Below are positions 24,444 through 33,696 of a stretch of 64,000 bases of DNA, piece after piece. Below the pieces are notes generated by a model that saw only the letters and a list, made by a program, of their open reading frames with translations, did not search any database and was not told the origin of the DNA. This stretch comes from Sediminibacillus albus (GTDB lineage: Bacteria > Bacillota > Bacilli > Bacillales > Amphibacillaceae). The position numbers were made by a program, and so were the translations under genes. Within the stretch, counting starts at the first letter, position 1. Each line of letters begins with the position of its first letter. The stretch is taken from NCBI RefSeq assembly GCF_900101125.1, contig NZ_FNFL01000003.1:434001-498000 (forward strand), given 5' to 3'.

Positions 24444-26181
24444 CTAAAAAACCCTCTTTTAAATTATTAATTTCTATCTTGTAAAATAAAGGATCATGAA
24501 TAAATCTCACTGGTAGAGCAATGCTGTGTTCCATTTTTGCCATTGTATTCTCTTGTGTATGAACTTTTCCATCTGGGTCTTTATAAATATTCTTAACCTT
24601 GTTCCCATAAAGAATTGTTTGATTCTGCACAAAACTAAGTAAAGCTGAGCCCTCTCTTGCCTTTTCATGAATTTTTCTATCTAAGTCGATTTTCTTCTCG
24701 AAATAGCTCTCCATATTTTTAGTAGAAGGTTTAAAATCTGGATTACTCATGCCGCGTTCTATTAAGTCATCTTTTTTAATTAAATAATCATTTAAGCTGT
24801 CTAATTCTGGATCATTGATACTTGACACCATTTCCTTCATAGTCATGAAGTAATTTTCACTTATACTTGAAACGATATATTCAAGTATCTTATATTTCGT
24901 TTTCTCATTTGATGAGTTTAGATAGAATTCGATTGCGATATCACAAATAAACGGAGCCTCACCCATTTCATAACAATGAAAGCAACGTAACAAATATAAA
25001 TAGTATTTTTCATTAATTGATTTTACATCCACTGTTTTACCTTTTAATAAAACCTTTAATACCTTAATTGCAATCTTAGTTTCCCTATTAAATACCAAAG
25101 ACGACTCAACCAATCCATTCAAATAGACTTCAATATCTTTTTGCAGTCTTTCCATAATGCTTTTGCCTAAGCCATCTCCCCTGAGTGACAATATGGTAAG
25201 ATAATATTTCTCAAATTCAATAGGACCTAATTGCGAAAATAAATCATCCAACACATAATCATTACGCTTTTGTTCATCATCTCTCATTTTATTCACAACT
25301 AAGAATAGGCTTTCAGCAAGGTTCGCTGACACTTCCTTCTTTATTGGATATATCATTCTCAATAAACCTGCTGGATCCCAATTTTCAAATTTATTTACGA
25401 TTCTTTTAATTTCACTTATTACTATTGCTTCCTCATCTTCCAATAGAAGATTAAATAATAATAGTATATATTGATTTACTAGCTCTAGTTTGTCCAGTTT
25501 GGGAACTACTGCTAATGATAGTTTGCTAGTTATAATATTCACTGTAAATTCCCGTTCATTTTCTATGATTAGTAGGCAAGCTCGGACAATAAATAAAATA
25601 TTGATATAGTTTTCACTATTAATTTCAGTAATGAAATTTTTAATTTTATCACTTGATTCTAACAAATAGATAGTTAAATAAATGTTTGACTTATTAGGAT
25701 CTAATTTGTATTCCTCGGTTATTTCATTGGAAAGATTTGTTTTGCTTTTGATAAGATGGGCTAACGATTTATATGTTTCAATATTATTAAACGGAATATC
25801 AGCAATCATTTCGCATAATTTATAGACATCATCTTTTGAAATTTGAATTTTTCTTTGTTTTGTTATAGCCAATATTGCATGTGAAAAAACATCGAAATCA
25901 TAATAATCATTTTTTTGGGGGGAGTTTATTAGTAAGCTTAATAGTGATGTTTTGGTGTTTATATATTGTAATAACACTATTTTAGATTGTTTATCTAATT
26001 CGAATTCCGTTTGAAATATATCTCTTATTTCAAAATACAGTTCATCTTCTTCAGCTTTTACTCTATGGCAAATATCTTCAAGTAACGCCGATTGTTCAAC
26101 TGTCAGTTTCACTTCTAGGTATTGTTCAATAATAGTATTCTGAACTCCTATTTCCCTGAATAAACAAAAATTATTATCCAT
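24436..26181 (-). CDS. large helical (solenoid-like) protein, partner of the nuclease-like protein
   Basis: 581 residues, leucine- and isoleucine-rich helices throughout, suggesting a HEAT/ARM-type solenoid. No ATPase, TIR, protease or membrane signature. The last ~90 residues are different: SALLSFVQNQTILYGNKVKN, then HSIALPVRFIHDPLFYKIEI, and look like a conserved terminal module. ATG 26181 has AAAGGATG upstream. First gene of the operon. It may be the sensor or scaffold; I do not recognise the family. Confidence 0.7.
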   Translation of the reverse strand: MDNNFCLFREIGVQNTIIEQYLEVKLTVEQSALLEDICHRVKAEEDELYFEIRDIFQTEFELDKQSKIVLLQYINTKTSLLSLLINSPQKNDYYDFDVFSHAILAITKQRKIQISKDDVYKLCEMIADIPFNNIETYKSLAHLIKSKTNLSNEITEEYKLDPNKSNIYLTIYLLESSDKIKNFITEINSENYINILFIVRACLLIIENEREFTVNIITSKLSLAVVPKLDKLELVNQYILLLFNLLLEDEEAIVISEIKRIVNKFENWDPAGLLRMIYPIKKEVSANLAESLFLVVNKMRDDEQKRNDYVLDDLFSQLGPIEFEKYYLTILSLRGDGLGKSIMERLQKDIEVYLNGLVESSLVFNRETKIAIKVLKVLLKGKTVDVKSINEKYYLYLLRCFHCYEMGEAPFICDIAIEFYLNSSNEKTKYKILEYIVSSISENYFMTMKEMVSSINDPELDSLNDYLIKKDDLIERGMSNPDFKPSTKNMESYFEKKIDLDRKIHEKAREGSALLSFVQNQTILYGNKVKNIYKDPDGKVHTQENTMAKMEHSIALPVRFIHDPLFYKIEINNLKEGFLDD

Positions 26182-26390
26182 TTAGAATCATCCTTTAAAT
26201 AACTTTCAATCTAATTTATCATACACCTTGTTCATGTATCTCTTGAACTTACCTTTGGCATTATTTCACTAAGCGATGCAGCCTCGACTTCTTCAATAAA
26301 TATTATAAGTTCTATTATAAATTAACAACTACAAACAATATACGGTGAGAACGAATGTTTCCCTACCTATCCTTTTATTTTTTTAGGAAG
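26182..26390. other. spacer upstream of the two-gene operon
   Basis: About 200 nt carrying the promoter of the 581-residue gene; nothing else recognised. Confidence 0.35.
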
Positions 26391-26638
26391 CTTTTACTCT
26401 CAATTTTTGCAAAGTCAAAGAAATAGTCAAAAAAAATTGTCGATAACACCTCTATTAATTTCTATTTTATCAATTTGATTTTCAGACCAAGCCTTCCCAC
26501 CTAATTCCCGTCTTCTTTATGATAAAATCTCAATTGATGATTTAATGAATTAATTTCCTTTTTGAATACTTCCTTTATAAAGTATTGGTATTGTTCATAT
26601 ATGTCTTGTGCTCTTTTTTCAATATCTGCTTAGGCATT
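26391..26638 (-). pseudogene. N-terminal fragment of a second Lit-like metalloprotease gene
   Basis: The minus strand encodes DIEKRAQDIYEQYQYFIKE, then after a shift NLGGKAWSENQIDKIEINRG and DYFFDFAKIE. These align with IKNRAMDIYEQYQYLVKK, NLGGKAWSTNYLDNIQVNKG and DYFYGFTK of the 7819-8894 gene. At least three indels; the sequence breaks off before the HELGH motif. Its original ATG overlapped the ptuB stop, so it was once the third gene of the Septu-like operon. Confidence 0.75.
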
Positions 26639-27490
26639 TTGTTTTCCTTGGTGGGAAAAGTATTCTTGAATGAACCATTCACTTTCCTCAAGTGCACGAA
26701 ACATTGCTGCTTGCCATGAATTTAAATGTACCTGTTCTACACTCTCTGCATAGTCTTTAAGTTGCAACCTAAGTATGTCTGAGCCTGCTTTGTAATAAAT
26801 CCGATTTAATGTTAATTCTCGCATTGGTAATTCGCCTGCTGCAAGAATACTAAAAAGTTTACCTAGTTCAAATACTTTAAAATGGTTCTTAACACGTTGA
26901 AATGTTAGCTCATCCCAATTATCTGGCTTGTCAACATAATATTTAAAGACAATTGGAAATTGCTCGATAACATTAGCTTTTAGCCATAAATCATCCTCCA
27001 CATTATCAAAATATGGGTGTAATGTTTCCTCTTGAGGAGTTAAAGGTCTAACAGCTGTTTTTGTTTTATTACAATCAAAACAGCTAGGTATTAAATTTGT
27101 TGGAGTGACTGCTAATGTTGGGTATTTAGCTTTTGGAAGATGATGGTCTAGGGTAGACACAACTCTATAGCCACAAAAAGGGCATTTGTTTAGTGTAGGA
27201 GCGTTTAATAACCTATCATAAATATCACGCCCTGGTTGTCCCTTTTTTACAAATTTATCATTATAAACATTTTTCATTTCCTGTGTGGTTACAATACTCA
27301 TAACATTATCATGGGGCTCAAGTGTATGTAATCTTTGATTTTTTACTTTATCTTCAAATATCTCCGAAACTGCTTCAACTTCCGGTCCAATTGATTTCAG
27401 TCTTTTAACTAGATAACTATCTTGGTAATTACTTATACAAGTTAACAGAACATCTAACGGCAAGTCATTTGGTCTTTTTACTTTTCTCAT
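26630..27490 (-). CDS. ptuB: HNH endonuclease, Septu PtuB-like
   Basis: 286 residues. The centre holds an HNH nuclease with a zinc knuckle: CPFCGYRVVSTLDHHLPKA (about 98-116) and NLIPSCFDCNKTK (about 127-139), with DHH as the catalytic His region and the Asn in TPTNL. Proteins of this type act with a PtuA ATPase in the Septu anti-phage system. It follows ptuA by 15 nt and is the likely effector that cuts nucleic acid after the ATPase senses infection. Intact. Confidence 0.8.
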   Translation of the reverse strand: MRKVKRPNDLPLDVLLTCISNYQDSYLVKRLKSIGPEVEAVSEIFEDKVKNQRLHTLEPHDNVMSIVTTQEMKNVYNDKFVKKGQPGRDIYDRLLNAPTLNKCPFCGYRVVSTLDHHLPKAKYPTLAVTPTNLIPSCFDCNKTKTAVRPLTPQEETLHPYFDNVEDDLWLKANVIEQFPIVFKYYVDKPDNWDELTFQRVKNHFKVFELGKLFSILAAGELPMRELTLNRIYYKAGSDILRLQLKDYAESVEQVHLNSWQAAMFRALEESEWFIQEYFSHQGKQNA

Positions 27491-27505
27491 TTTTATCCTA
27501 ACCTT

Positions 27506-29056
27506 TCAGTCTCGAAATAATAGTAGAGCTCTTATAATACCACGAGCTTCCATTCCAAGTTCGTCATTAAAATAATCTATAATATCATCAAAATCCCCTA
27601 ATTCTTCGACAGCGCTAGACATTAATTTATGAAACCCTGATTGTGTCACCTCTAGTCCAAATACTTCTCTTGTTAAGGTCCCTATGTTCTCTCCAAAAGT
27701 TTCAATTTCAGGTCTTTCTATCGATATGTCTCTATTACGCCTATTGACTATTAGTACACAACTTTTTGGAACTTCTTGAAGTACTACCGGTGAATGTGTA
27801 GCAATTATTCCAACTCCATTTCGAGATTTTAATAAATCTGAGAGAGCACGAGTAAATGCAGATAATAGGGGAGGATGTAAATGCCCTTCAGGTTCATCCA
27901 TAATTACTAATGTACGTTCTTCAACAGTTTCAACCAATTTTGTTATAGTCAACAAAACGATCTTGTGACCAGAGCTGAGGTTTTGATAAATCATACCTGC
28001 ACGCTCTAAATTTCTTTTAAAAACTATTTGTGAGATGCCAATTTCTTTGAAGATTGGATCTGCTTCGAGTGTCCGTAAAGCCTTTAATAATCTAGTTGTT
28101 TTTGAAGCTGTAATGATTGCCCCTAAACTTTCGAGAAATTCATTGCCTAGCATCTCAATATTTTTCGGAAAGTATTGCTTTTCTCCTTCAGCCTTTATTA
28201 ATTCATCAGTTAATACTTTACTATCAGTTGAGCTCTGTATCTGCAATCCTACGTAAGAGTATTTCATACCTTCTGAATTGTCCTCCTTCTGAGGTAGTGG
28301 TTTACTCTGGTCAAAAGCACTAAAGGAAACAGAAACTACACTTGCAAATATTTCATCTTCATCTTCTTCAATTTGAGAGTTAAATCTCCCATAGTCTTCC
28401 TTACTACTAGATAGCACTAATGATTTAATCATATTATTAAGCATGTGTGTCTTTCCAACCCCATTACGGCCAATTATAATATGGAGATTTGTAGGAGGTT
28501 TAGAGTCTGGTACCACTTCAAACATTAATTCATTTAATTGATTTTGCCTTGGAGGAATATATGCAAATTTATAGGGTGTTAAACTTGAATCTCCATTTGC
28601 TAAGCGTCTGAATTGTCCCCTGACTGATGTACGGCTTACTGACCTTAATAGAGAACGTCCCATAACATCCTCATTCAATGCACTTTCAAATAGTTTAGTA
28701 TTTAATGCTATATCATTTAACTTAGTTAAAATTTCAAATCGGAGATCTTCTCCCAATTTATTTAAACTCTTATAATAACTAACATCCTGTCCCAAGGAAA
28801 AACAATGAGAGTCAATTTGTTCAAATGTATCTGGTAAATTAGGAGACACATGGCTTTCCTCATTTGGCTCCATGCCAAATTCGCCTATTTTAACCTCGCC
28901 TATTTCTTTTACTCGACGTTTATTTTTATAAACCAATCTATACAAAGTTTTGTAATCAAACCAATCATTCCAATTATCTTTAATCAAATAAATTATTTCA
29001 TCATCTAAATTTTCACTTGATGGAATAAATCCAGGCTCTCTCACTTTAAATAACAA
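27506..29056 (-). CDS. ptuA: AAA/ABC-type ATPase, Septu PtuA-like
   Basis: 516 residues with Walker A HIIIGRNGVGKTHMLN (about 200), signature-like QNLSSGHKIVLLTITK, Walker B ERTLVIMDEPEGHLHPPLL and H-loop GIIATHSPVVLQE, the arrangement of SMC/OLD-type ATPases used in Septu. TTG start at 29056 with AAGGGGG upstream. Partner of the HNH gene. It is the gene closest to the rlmH junction, like cargo placed at the end of an SCC-type element. Retron- or other PtuA subfamilies cannot be separated without a search; no reverse transcriptase is nearby. Confidence 0.8.
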   Translation of the reverse strand: MLFKVREPGFIPSSENLDDEIIYLIKDNWNDWFDYKTLYRLVYKNKRRVKEIGEVKIGEFGMEPNEESHVSPNLPDTFEQIDSHCFSLGQDVSYYKSLNKLGEDLRFEILTKLNDIALNTKLFESALNEDVMGRSLLRSVSRTSVRGQFRRLANGDSSLTPYKFAYIPPRQNQLNELMFEVVPDSKPPTNLHIIIGRNGVGKTHMLNNMIKSLVLSSSKEDYGRFNSQIEEDEDEIFASVVSVSFSAFDQSKPLPQKEDNSEGMKYSYVGLQIQSSTDSKVLTDELIKAEGEKQYFPKNIEMLGNEFLESLGAIITASKTTRLLKALRTLEADPIFKEIGISQIVFKRNLERAGMIYQNLSSGHKIVLLTITKLVETVEERTLVIMDEPEGHLHPPLLSAFTRALSDLLKSRNGVGIIATHSPVVLQEVPKSCVLIVNRRNRDISIERPEIETFGENIGTLTREVFGLEVTQSGFHKLMSSAVEELGDFDDIIDYFNDELGMEARGIIRALLLFRD

Positions 29057-29135
29057 GTTATATCCCCCTTAAAGATTACTTAGCACCCTTTATTAATACT
29101 TTATTTTATGTGTTATTCGAATATAAAAACCTTAT

Positions 29136-29615
29136 TTACTTATGATACGGTTCTCCCCGATTAATCCGAAACGCTCTGTACACCTGCTCCAGCAGCACGA
29201 GCCGCATCAGCTGGTGGGGGAAGGTCATTTTCGAAAAGGACAAGGCATAGTCGCTGCGTTGTCTGACTTCGTCGCTGAGGCCGAGGGAGCCGCCGATGAC
29301 GAGGGCGATTTTGCTTTTGCCGTGGGTGGCTAGGTTGTCCAGTTTTTTGGCGAATTGTTCAGAGGTTAACATGTCGCCCATTATTTCCAGGGAAATAATA
29401 TAGGAATCTGTCGAAATTTTGGAGAGGATCCGTTCTCCTTCTTTCTGCTTCACAATCTCCATATCTGCTTCGCTCAGGTTCTCGGGAGCCTTCTCGTCCG
29501 GGACCTCGATTACCTCCACATTGGCATAAGCGCTGAGCCGCTTAATATATTCCTGAATCCCTTGCTTTAAATATTTTTCCTTTAATTTACCGACGGATAT
29601 AATCGTTATTTTCAT
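29136..29615 (-). CDS. rlmH: 23S rRNA (pseudouridine1915-N3)-methyltransferase RlmH
   Basis: 159 residues, full length. [20 protein letters not shown] at the start and the SPOUT cofactor region [14 protein letters not shown], ending [10 protein letters not shown]. It methylates pseudouridine 1915 in helix 69 of 23S rRNA. Its last codons (GAACCGTATCATAAG-TAA) form the attachment site used by SCC elements in staphylococci (orfX). Insertions abut this end yet preserve the reading frame. Last core gene before the accessory region. Confidence 0.97.
   Translation of the reverse strand: MKITIISVGKLKEKYLKQGIQEYIKRLSAYANVEVIEVPDEKAPENLSEADMEIVKQKEGERILSKISTDSYIISLEIMGDMLTSEQFAKKLDNLATHGKSKIALVIGGSLGLSDEVRQRSDYALSFSKMTFPHQLMRLVLLEQVYRAFRINRGEPYHK
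29138..29156 (+). mobile_element. chromosomal att site in the 3' end of rlmH
   Basis: ACTTATGATACGGTTCTCC, the complement of the final rlmH codons, closely resembles the staphylococcal SCC attB (TATCATAAGTAA end). Copies occur at 22771 and 9177. Confidence 0.7.
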
Positions 29616-29796
29616 TGCCTACTTCCTCTCTGTTCCACTATCTCTATCTTTAGTTTATCAAAATTTCCCCTGCTTCCCTAATCCAATCTGCAGTTTGTTG
29701 TTGGTTTTATCCGGGAAATGGTTTGTATAAAGATAATGTTGTCCACCACTGACGCCTAAACAAATCTCTATACAATGAAAAGGAGAGATTTTTCTG

Positions 29797-30156
29797 ATGG
29801 ATCAAATTTTATTTGTACAAACTGGCACGGGGATTGATGTTCATGGACAAAATATCACCAAGGCAGCTGTCCGGGCAGTAGAAGATGCTATTCTGCCTAA
29901 TTCCATGCCCGGTATTGAAAAAACACTGCCGGACCATTCCACAGAAAATATGAAAGTAAATGTGCGGCTGGCAGTACCACTCGATCGTCAGCAGGTGGAT
30001 AAGCAGGAAGTGAAAAAGGTTATACCATTTGGATCAGCAACCGTTGAGATTACCGAAGGCGGTATGGCGACTTCCAGCGGAGTGATCCTGGAAGAGGAAA
30101 ATGACGATAATGATTTGATGTATATCGTCAATGCTGCCGTTGAAGTCGGCTATTGA
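29797..30156 (+). CDS. Lin0512 family protein
   Basis: 119 residues, start MDQILFVQTGTGIDVHGQNI, then TKAAVRAVEDAI; this matches the small Lin0512 family, found in pairs or single in Firmicutes and without known function. AAAAGGAGAG precedes the ATG. Transcribed alone, away from rlmH, and closed by a strong terminator. Confidence 0.8.
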   Translation: MDQILFVQTGTGIDVHGQNITKAAVRAVEDAILPNSMPGIEKTLPDHSTENMKVNVRLAVPLDRQQVDKQEVKKVIPFGSATVEITEGGMATSSGVILEEENDDNDLMYIVNAAVEVGY

Positions 30157-30189
30157 TGAATCAGTCAGCTCCCGGAAACGGGGCTTTTA

Positions 30190-30224
30190 GGCTGTCGAGG
30201 CTTTCTCGACAGCCCTATTTTTTG
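30190..30224 (+). terminator. terminator after the Lin0512 gene
   Basis: GGCTGTCGAG (30190-30199) pairs perfectly with CTCGACAGCC (30205-30214), then a T-rich tail. Confidence 0.9.
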
Positions 30225-30312
30225 GTCTTTTTTCTCTTGGAAATAAAGGGTTTCACCAATTGACACCGAAATTATACAGTGCGCAAGAAGCTCTCACAAG
30301 GAGGATACGTAG

Positions 30313-31305
30313 ATGGGTTACATGCCAAATGAAAACCGTTATGAATCAATTACTTATAATCGCTGCGGCCGATCCGGGTTGAAGCTTCCCCCGATATCGC
30401 TCGGTTTATGGAACAATTTCGGCGGGGAAGATGTATTGGAAAATCAACGAAAGATGCTGCGCAAGGCATTCGACCTTGGAATTACTCACTTCGATCTAGC
30501 GAATAATTACGGTCCGCCGCCAGGCTCTGCCGAAGAAAATTTCCGCCGGATGATGGAAAAGGATTTCACCGGTTACAGGGATGAAATGGTTATTTCTACA
30601 AAAGCCGGCTATACGATGTGGCCTGGACCTTATGGCGATTGGGGATCGAAAAAATATTTAGTTTCCAGTCTCGACCAAAGTCTGTCACGGATGGGACTTG
30701 ACTATGTAGATATTTTTTATCACCACCGCCCAGATCCGGAAACTCCCTTAGAAGAAACAATGGCTGCTTTAGACTTGATAGTCCGACAGGGCAAAGCACT
30801 ATATGTAGGTATCTCCAACTATAATGCCGAGGATACCGAAAAGGCGATCGATATTTTGGAAAAACAGGGCACTCCTTTTATCATCCACCAGGCTTCCTAT
30901 TCGATGCTGAACCGCTGGGTGGAAAACGGCTTGACTGATTTACTCGACAAACGCGGTGCCGGCTGCATTGCTTTTGTTCCGCTCGCCCAGGGATTGCTGA
31001 CAGATAAGTATGTAAATGGCATTCCTAAAGATTCGCGGGCCGCCAAGCAATACATCCGGTCGTTGAACGAGAAAGATATCTCCACAGAAGTGATTGAAAA
31101 GGTGCTGCAGTTAAATGAAGTAGCCAAAAACCGGGGACAGACACTCGCCCAAATGGCACTCGTCTGGATTTTACAGGAAAAGTCCGTTGTTTCTGCCTTG
31201 ATTGGAGCAAGTAAGGTGTCACAAATCGAGGAAAATGTGAAAGCATTGGAAAACCCTGACTTTACCGCTGACGAACTAACCAGAATCGAAGAGATTTTAA
31301 CATAA
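30313..31305 (+). CDS. aldo/keto reductase, YghZ/Gpr type
   Basis: 330 residues. TIM-barrel reductase using NADPH, with catalytic Tyr in FDLANNYGPPPGSAEENF and Lys in VISTKAGYTMWPGPYGDWG; these motifs are those of L-glyceraldehyde 3-phosphate reductases (YghZ), which detoxify aldehydes such as methylglyoxal. ATG with AAGGAGG upstream. Single gene followed by a hairpin and dispersed repeat. Confidence 0.92.
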   Translation: MGYMPNENRYESITYNRCGRSGLKLPPISLGLWNNFGGEDVLENQRKMLRKAFDLGITHFDLANNYGPPPGSAEENFRRMMEKDFTGYRDEMVISTKAGYTMWPGPYGDWGSKKYLVSSLDQSLSRMGLDYVDIFYHHRPDPETPLEETMAALDLIVRQGKALYVGISNYNAEDTEKAIDILEKQGTPFIIHQASYSMLNRWVENGLTDLLDKRGAGCIAFVPLAQGLLTDKYVNGIPKDSRAAKQYIRSLNEKDISTEVIEKVLQLNEVAKNRGQTLAQMALVWILQEKSVVSALIGASKVSQIEENVKALENPDFTADELTRIEEILT

Positions 31306-31735
31306 AGAGGTTGGGACAAAAGGATAACAGTCAAAACAAAAATCGAACTCGTTCGATTTTTTTCTAACACTTCATTTAACCTGCGGACACAGTGACATCT
31401 CTCTTTCTTCCTTCGAAAAAGGTTCAGCGCTCACTTGCGTATTGCTTTCCGTGGGCACGGCTTCTTCCGGGGTGCTGGTCCCACTGGAGTCTACGTATTC
31501 TGCCTGCGCTGAGGGGCTGTTGGTTGAAAACAGTACGCATATTTTCAGAGAAGGAAATTCACGGAGACTCCTGCGGGAAGGAAGGCCTCGGTGAGACCCG
31601 CAGAACGCAAGCTCGACGAGGCTCACCATCCGCCCGCGGAAAGCGCAGTGTATTTTCGTAGTACTGTACTAGCGCTGATCAGATACTACTGTGTTATGTC
31701 CCAATCTCTCATTTTCCCCTGTACAGCTGCTATCT
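31306..31735. repeat. dispersed intergenic repeat, copy A
   Basis: Begins GTTGGGACAAAAG after the reductase gene, followed by the hairpin AAATCGAAC-TC-GTTCGATTT (31342-31364), probably its terminator. It contains a GC-rich module (about 31564-31655: GGAGACTCCTGCGGGA...GAGGCTCACC...CCGCCCGCGGAAAGCG) shared with copies at 44.6-45.3 and 52.9-53.4 kb. Local ORFs here are not genes. Confidence 0.85.
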
Positions 31736-31740
31736 ATCGA

Positions 31741-32697
31741 TTACGGATGGGAAGCGATGAAGGTGGCTTTGCCTGATAGCTGGTAGCTGTCTACCGTGTT
31801 CGGAATGATAAAGTGGTCGCCCTTCCGTAAGGTAAAGGTGGTTCCTTCCACCGTAATCTCCGCCTGGCCATCCAGTACACTAACCTGGAGAAAATCTCTA
31901 TCTGCCTTTCGGTCTGCATCCCCATTCAGCTCCCATTGGTAAACAGTGAAATACTCCTGTTTCACCAGCTGTTTGGATAATAACCCTTGATGGGCCGTTT
32001 CCTTTTGCTCAATCTTTACTGTTTCATGTGGAACGGTAGATACGGCGATCGCCGAATCAAGATGGAGCTCTCTAGTATTTCCCTGGGCATCGGTACGGCC
32101 ATAATCATAGACCCGGTACGTTATGTCTGAGCTTTGCTGGGTTTCCAGAATGACGATGCCTTTTCCGATTGCATGGATAGTACCGCTAGGCACATAAACA
32201 AAATCGCCTGCTTTTACCTTGACTCGGCGCAGCAATTCATCCCATTGCCCGTTATCGACCATTTCCTGAAATTCTTCCCGGCTTGCGGCATGGTGGCCAA
32301 AAATAATTTCCGCATCAGCTTCTGCATCGATTACATACCAGCATTCTGTCTTGCCATACGGCTGTCCTTCTACCTCTCTGGCATACGTATCATCAGGATG
32401 AACCTGTACAGACAAATCGTTTGCTGCATCGAGTATTTTGACTAACAACGGGTACTCTTTGCCGCTTCCCTGCTGCTTTGCAAATAGTTCTCCATGGTTT
32501 TCCCAGGCATCAATCAGTGTCTTGCCTTGTAACGGGCCATTGATGATTTTGCTTGGTCCATTAGGATGGGCAGAAATGGCCCAAGCTTCTCCTGTCGTTC
32601 TGTAAGGTATATCATAGCCGAATTCAGTCTTTAATTTCTGGCCGCCCCAGATTCTTTCCTGAAATACCGGCTCTAAAAAAATCGGTTCTTTGTACAT
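31741..32697 (-). CDS. manA: mannose-6-phosphate isomerase, class I
   Basis: 318 residues from ATG 32697 (MYKEPIFLEP; AAAGGAGG upstream, not the ATG at 32733). Cupin-type zinc enzyme interconverting mannose-6-P and fructose-6-P. Zinc ligands lie in SVQVHPDDTYA and GKTECWYVI; VPSGTIHAIGKGIVILETQQ and TYRVYDYGR are conserved. It follows the ROK kinase by 51 nt and, with the ROK regulator, forms a hexose phosphorylation/isomerisation unit. Confidence 0.95.
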   Translation of the reverse strand: MYKEPIFLEPVFQERIWGGQKLKTEFGYDIPYRTTGEAWAISAHPNGPSKIINGPLQGKTLIDAWENHGELFAKQQGSGKEYPLLVKILDAANDLSVQVHPDDTYAREVEGQPYGKTECWYVIDAEADAEIIFGHHAASREEFQEMVDNGQWDELLRRVKVKAGDFVYVPSGTIHAIGKGIVILETQQSSDITYRVYDYGRTDAQGNTRELHLDSAIAVSTVPHETVKIEQKETAHQGLLSKQLVKQEYFTVYQWELNGDADRKADRDFLQVSVLDGQAEITVEGTTFTLRKGDHFIIPNTVDSYQLSGKATFIASHP

Positions 32698-32748
32698 TGC
32701 TAGTCCTCCTTTGTTATTTCTCGCCATCTCCATAACGGCGTTCCTCTG

Positions 32749-33660
32749 TTATTCTCCCAGAATGAGTCCGGCAGCGCCGACTACGCCTGCATTTTGGTCT
32801 AGCTGTGCTGGCACTATTTCCGTTTGTCTGCCAGCAGGATTTAAAGCGTAGCTGCTGACATACTCCTTTACTTTGGCAAACAACGGTTCACCGACTTTAG
32901 AAACACCTCCGCCGAGTACAATTTTCTCCGGATCAAAGGTATTGATTAGGGAGACGCAGGCAACACCGAGGATACGAAATACATCCTCAATATAAGCGGT
33001 AATATCCTTGTTCCCCTGCTGGTAAAGCGCAAAAACCTCTTGAGTGGTCAATTGTTTGCCGGCGATGGCAGATCCCCTGTTGGCAATCGCTGTACCTGAA
33101 GCTATATATTCCAGGCAGCCATATTGACCGCACGGGCATTGACCATACGCAGGATCGATAACAGTATGCCCTATATCTCCTGCATTGCCTCTGGAACCTC
33201 CAAGCAGCTTGCCATCGGCAAACAGGCCGGCCCCAATCCCTGTACTAATCGTCATGTAAGCAAAATCCTGATTGGCTTGCGCTGCTCCTAGCCACTTTTC
33301 TGCCATAGCTGCGGCATTGGCGTCATTTTCTAAAACGATCGGGATCGGAAAATGAGCTTTCATTTGTTCTACGATCGGAATATCACGCCAGTTTGGCAAG
33401 TTCGGCGGGTGCGTGATGATACCTGCTTTACTGTTCAATGGCCCCGGAGAGCCAATTCCGATTCCTAGTATCTCTGTTATCGATATATCGGCCGCTGAAA
33501 TCAGCTTTTCGATCGATTCGATAATTTTTTCAATCATTTGTTTCGGATCAATGGATGTATCTGTCGGTATTTTTGTCTGTTCGCTGATTTCGCCTTGTTG
33601 GTCAACTAGCGCGATTGCTACCTTTGTTCCACCAATATCTACTCCTATTGCAAATACCAT
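32749..33660 (-). CDS. ROK family glucokinase/fructokinase
   Basis: 303 residues. ATP motif AIGVDIGGTKVAIALVD at the start, catalytic Asp in VLENDANAAAMAE and the ROK zinc site GHTVIDPAYGQCPCGQYGCLE. It phosphorylates a hexose (glucose, fructose or mannose; the neighbouring manA favours fructose or mannose). AGGTGAGAG upstream of ATG. 36 nt after the ROK regulator gene. Confidence 0.92.
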   Translation of the reverse strand: MVFAIGVDIGGTKVAIALVDQQGEISEQTKIPTDTSIDPKQMIEKIIESIEKLISAADISITEILGIGIGSPGPLNSKAGIITHPPNLPNWRDIPIVEQMKAHFPIPIVLENDANAAAMAEKWLGAAQANQDFAYMTISTGIGAGLFADGKLLGGSRGNAGDIGHTVIDPAYGQCPCGQYGCLEYIASGTAIANRGSAIAGKQLTTQEVFALYQQGNKDITAYIEDVFRILGVACVSLINTFDPEKIVLGGGVSKVGEPLFAKVKEYVSSYALNPAGRQTEIVPAQLDQNAGVVGAAGLILGE

Positions 33661-33696
33661 TCCCTCTCACCTTTTCTGTAATTTTTTATGTAGCCC

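Noticed and set aside
30897-31370. 157-codon ORF antisense to the aldo/keto reductase gene
   Set aside because: It is a frame shadow of a clearly conserved gene; no ribosome site.
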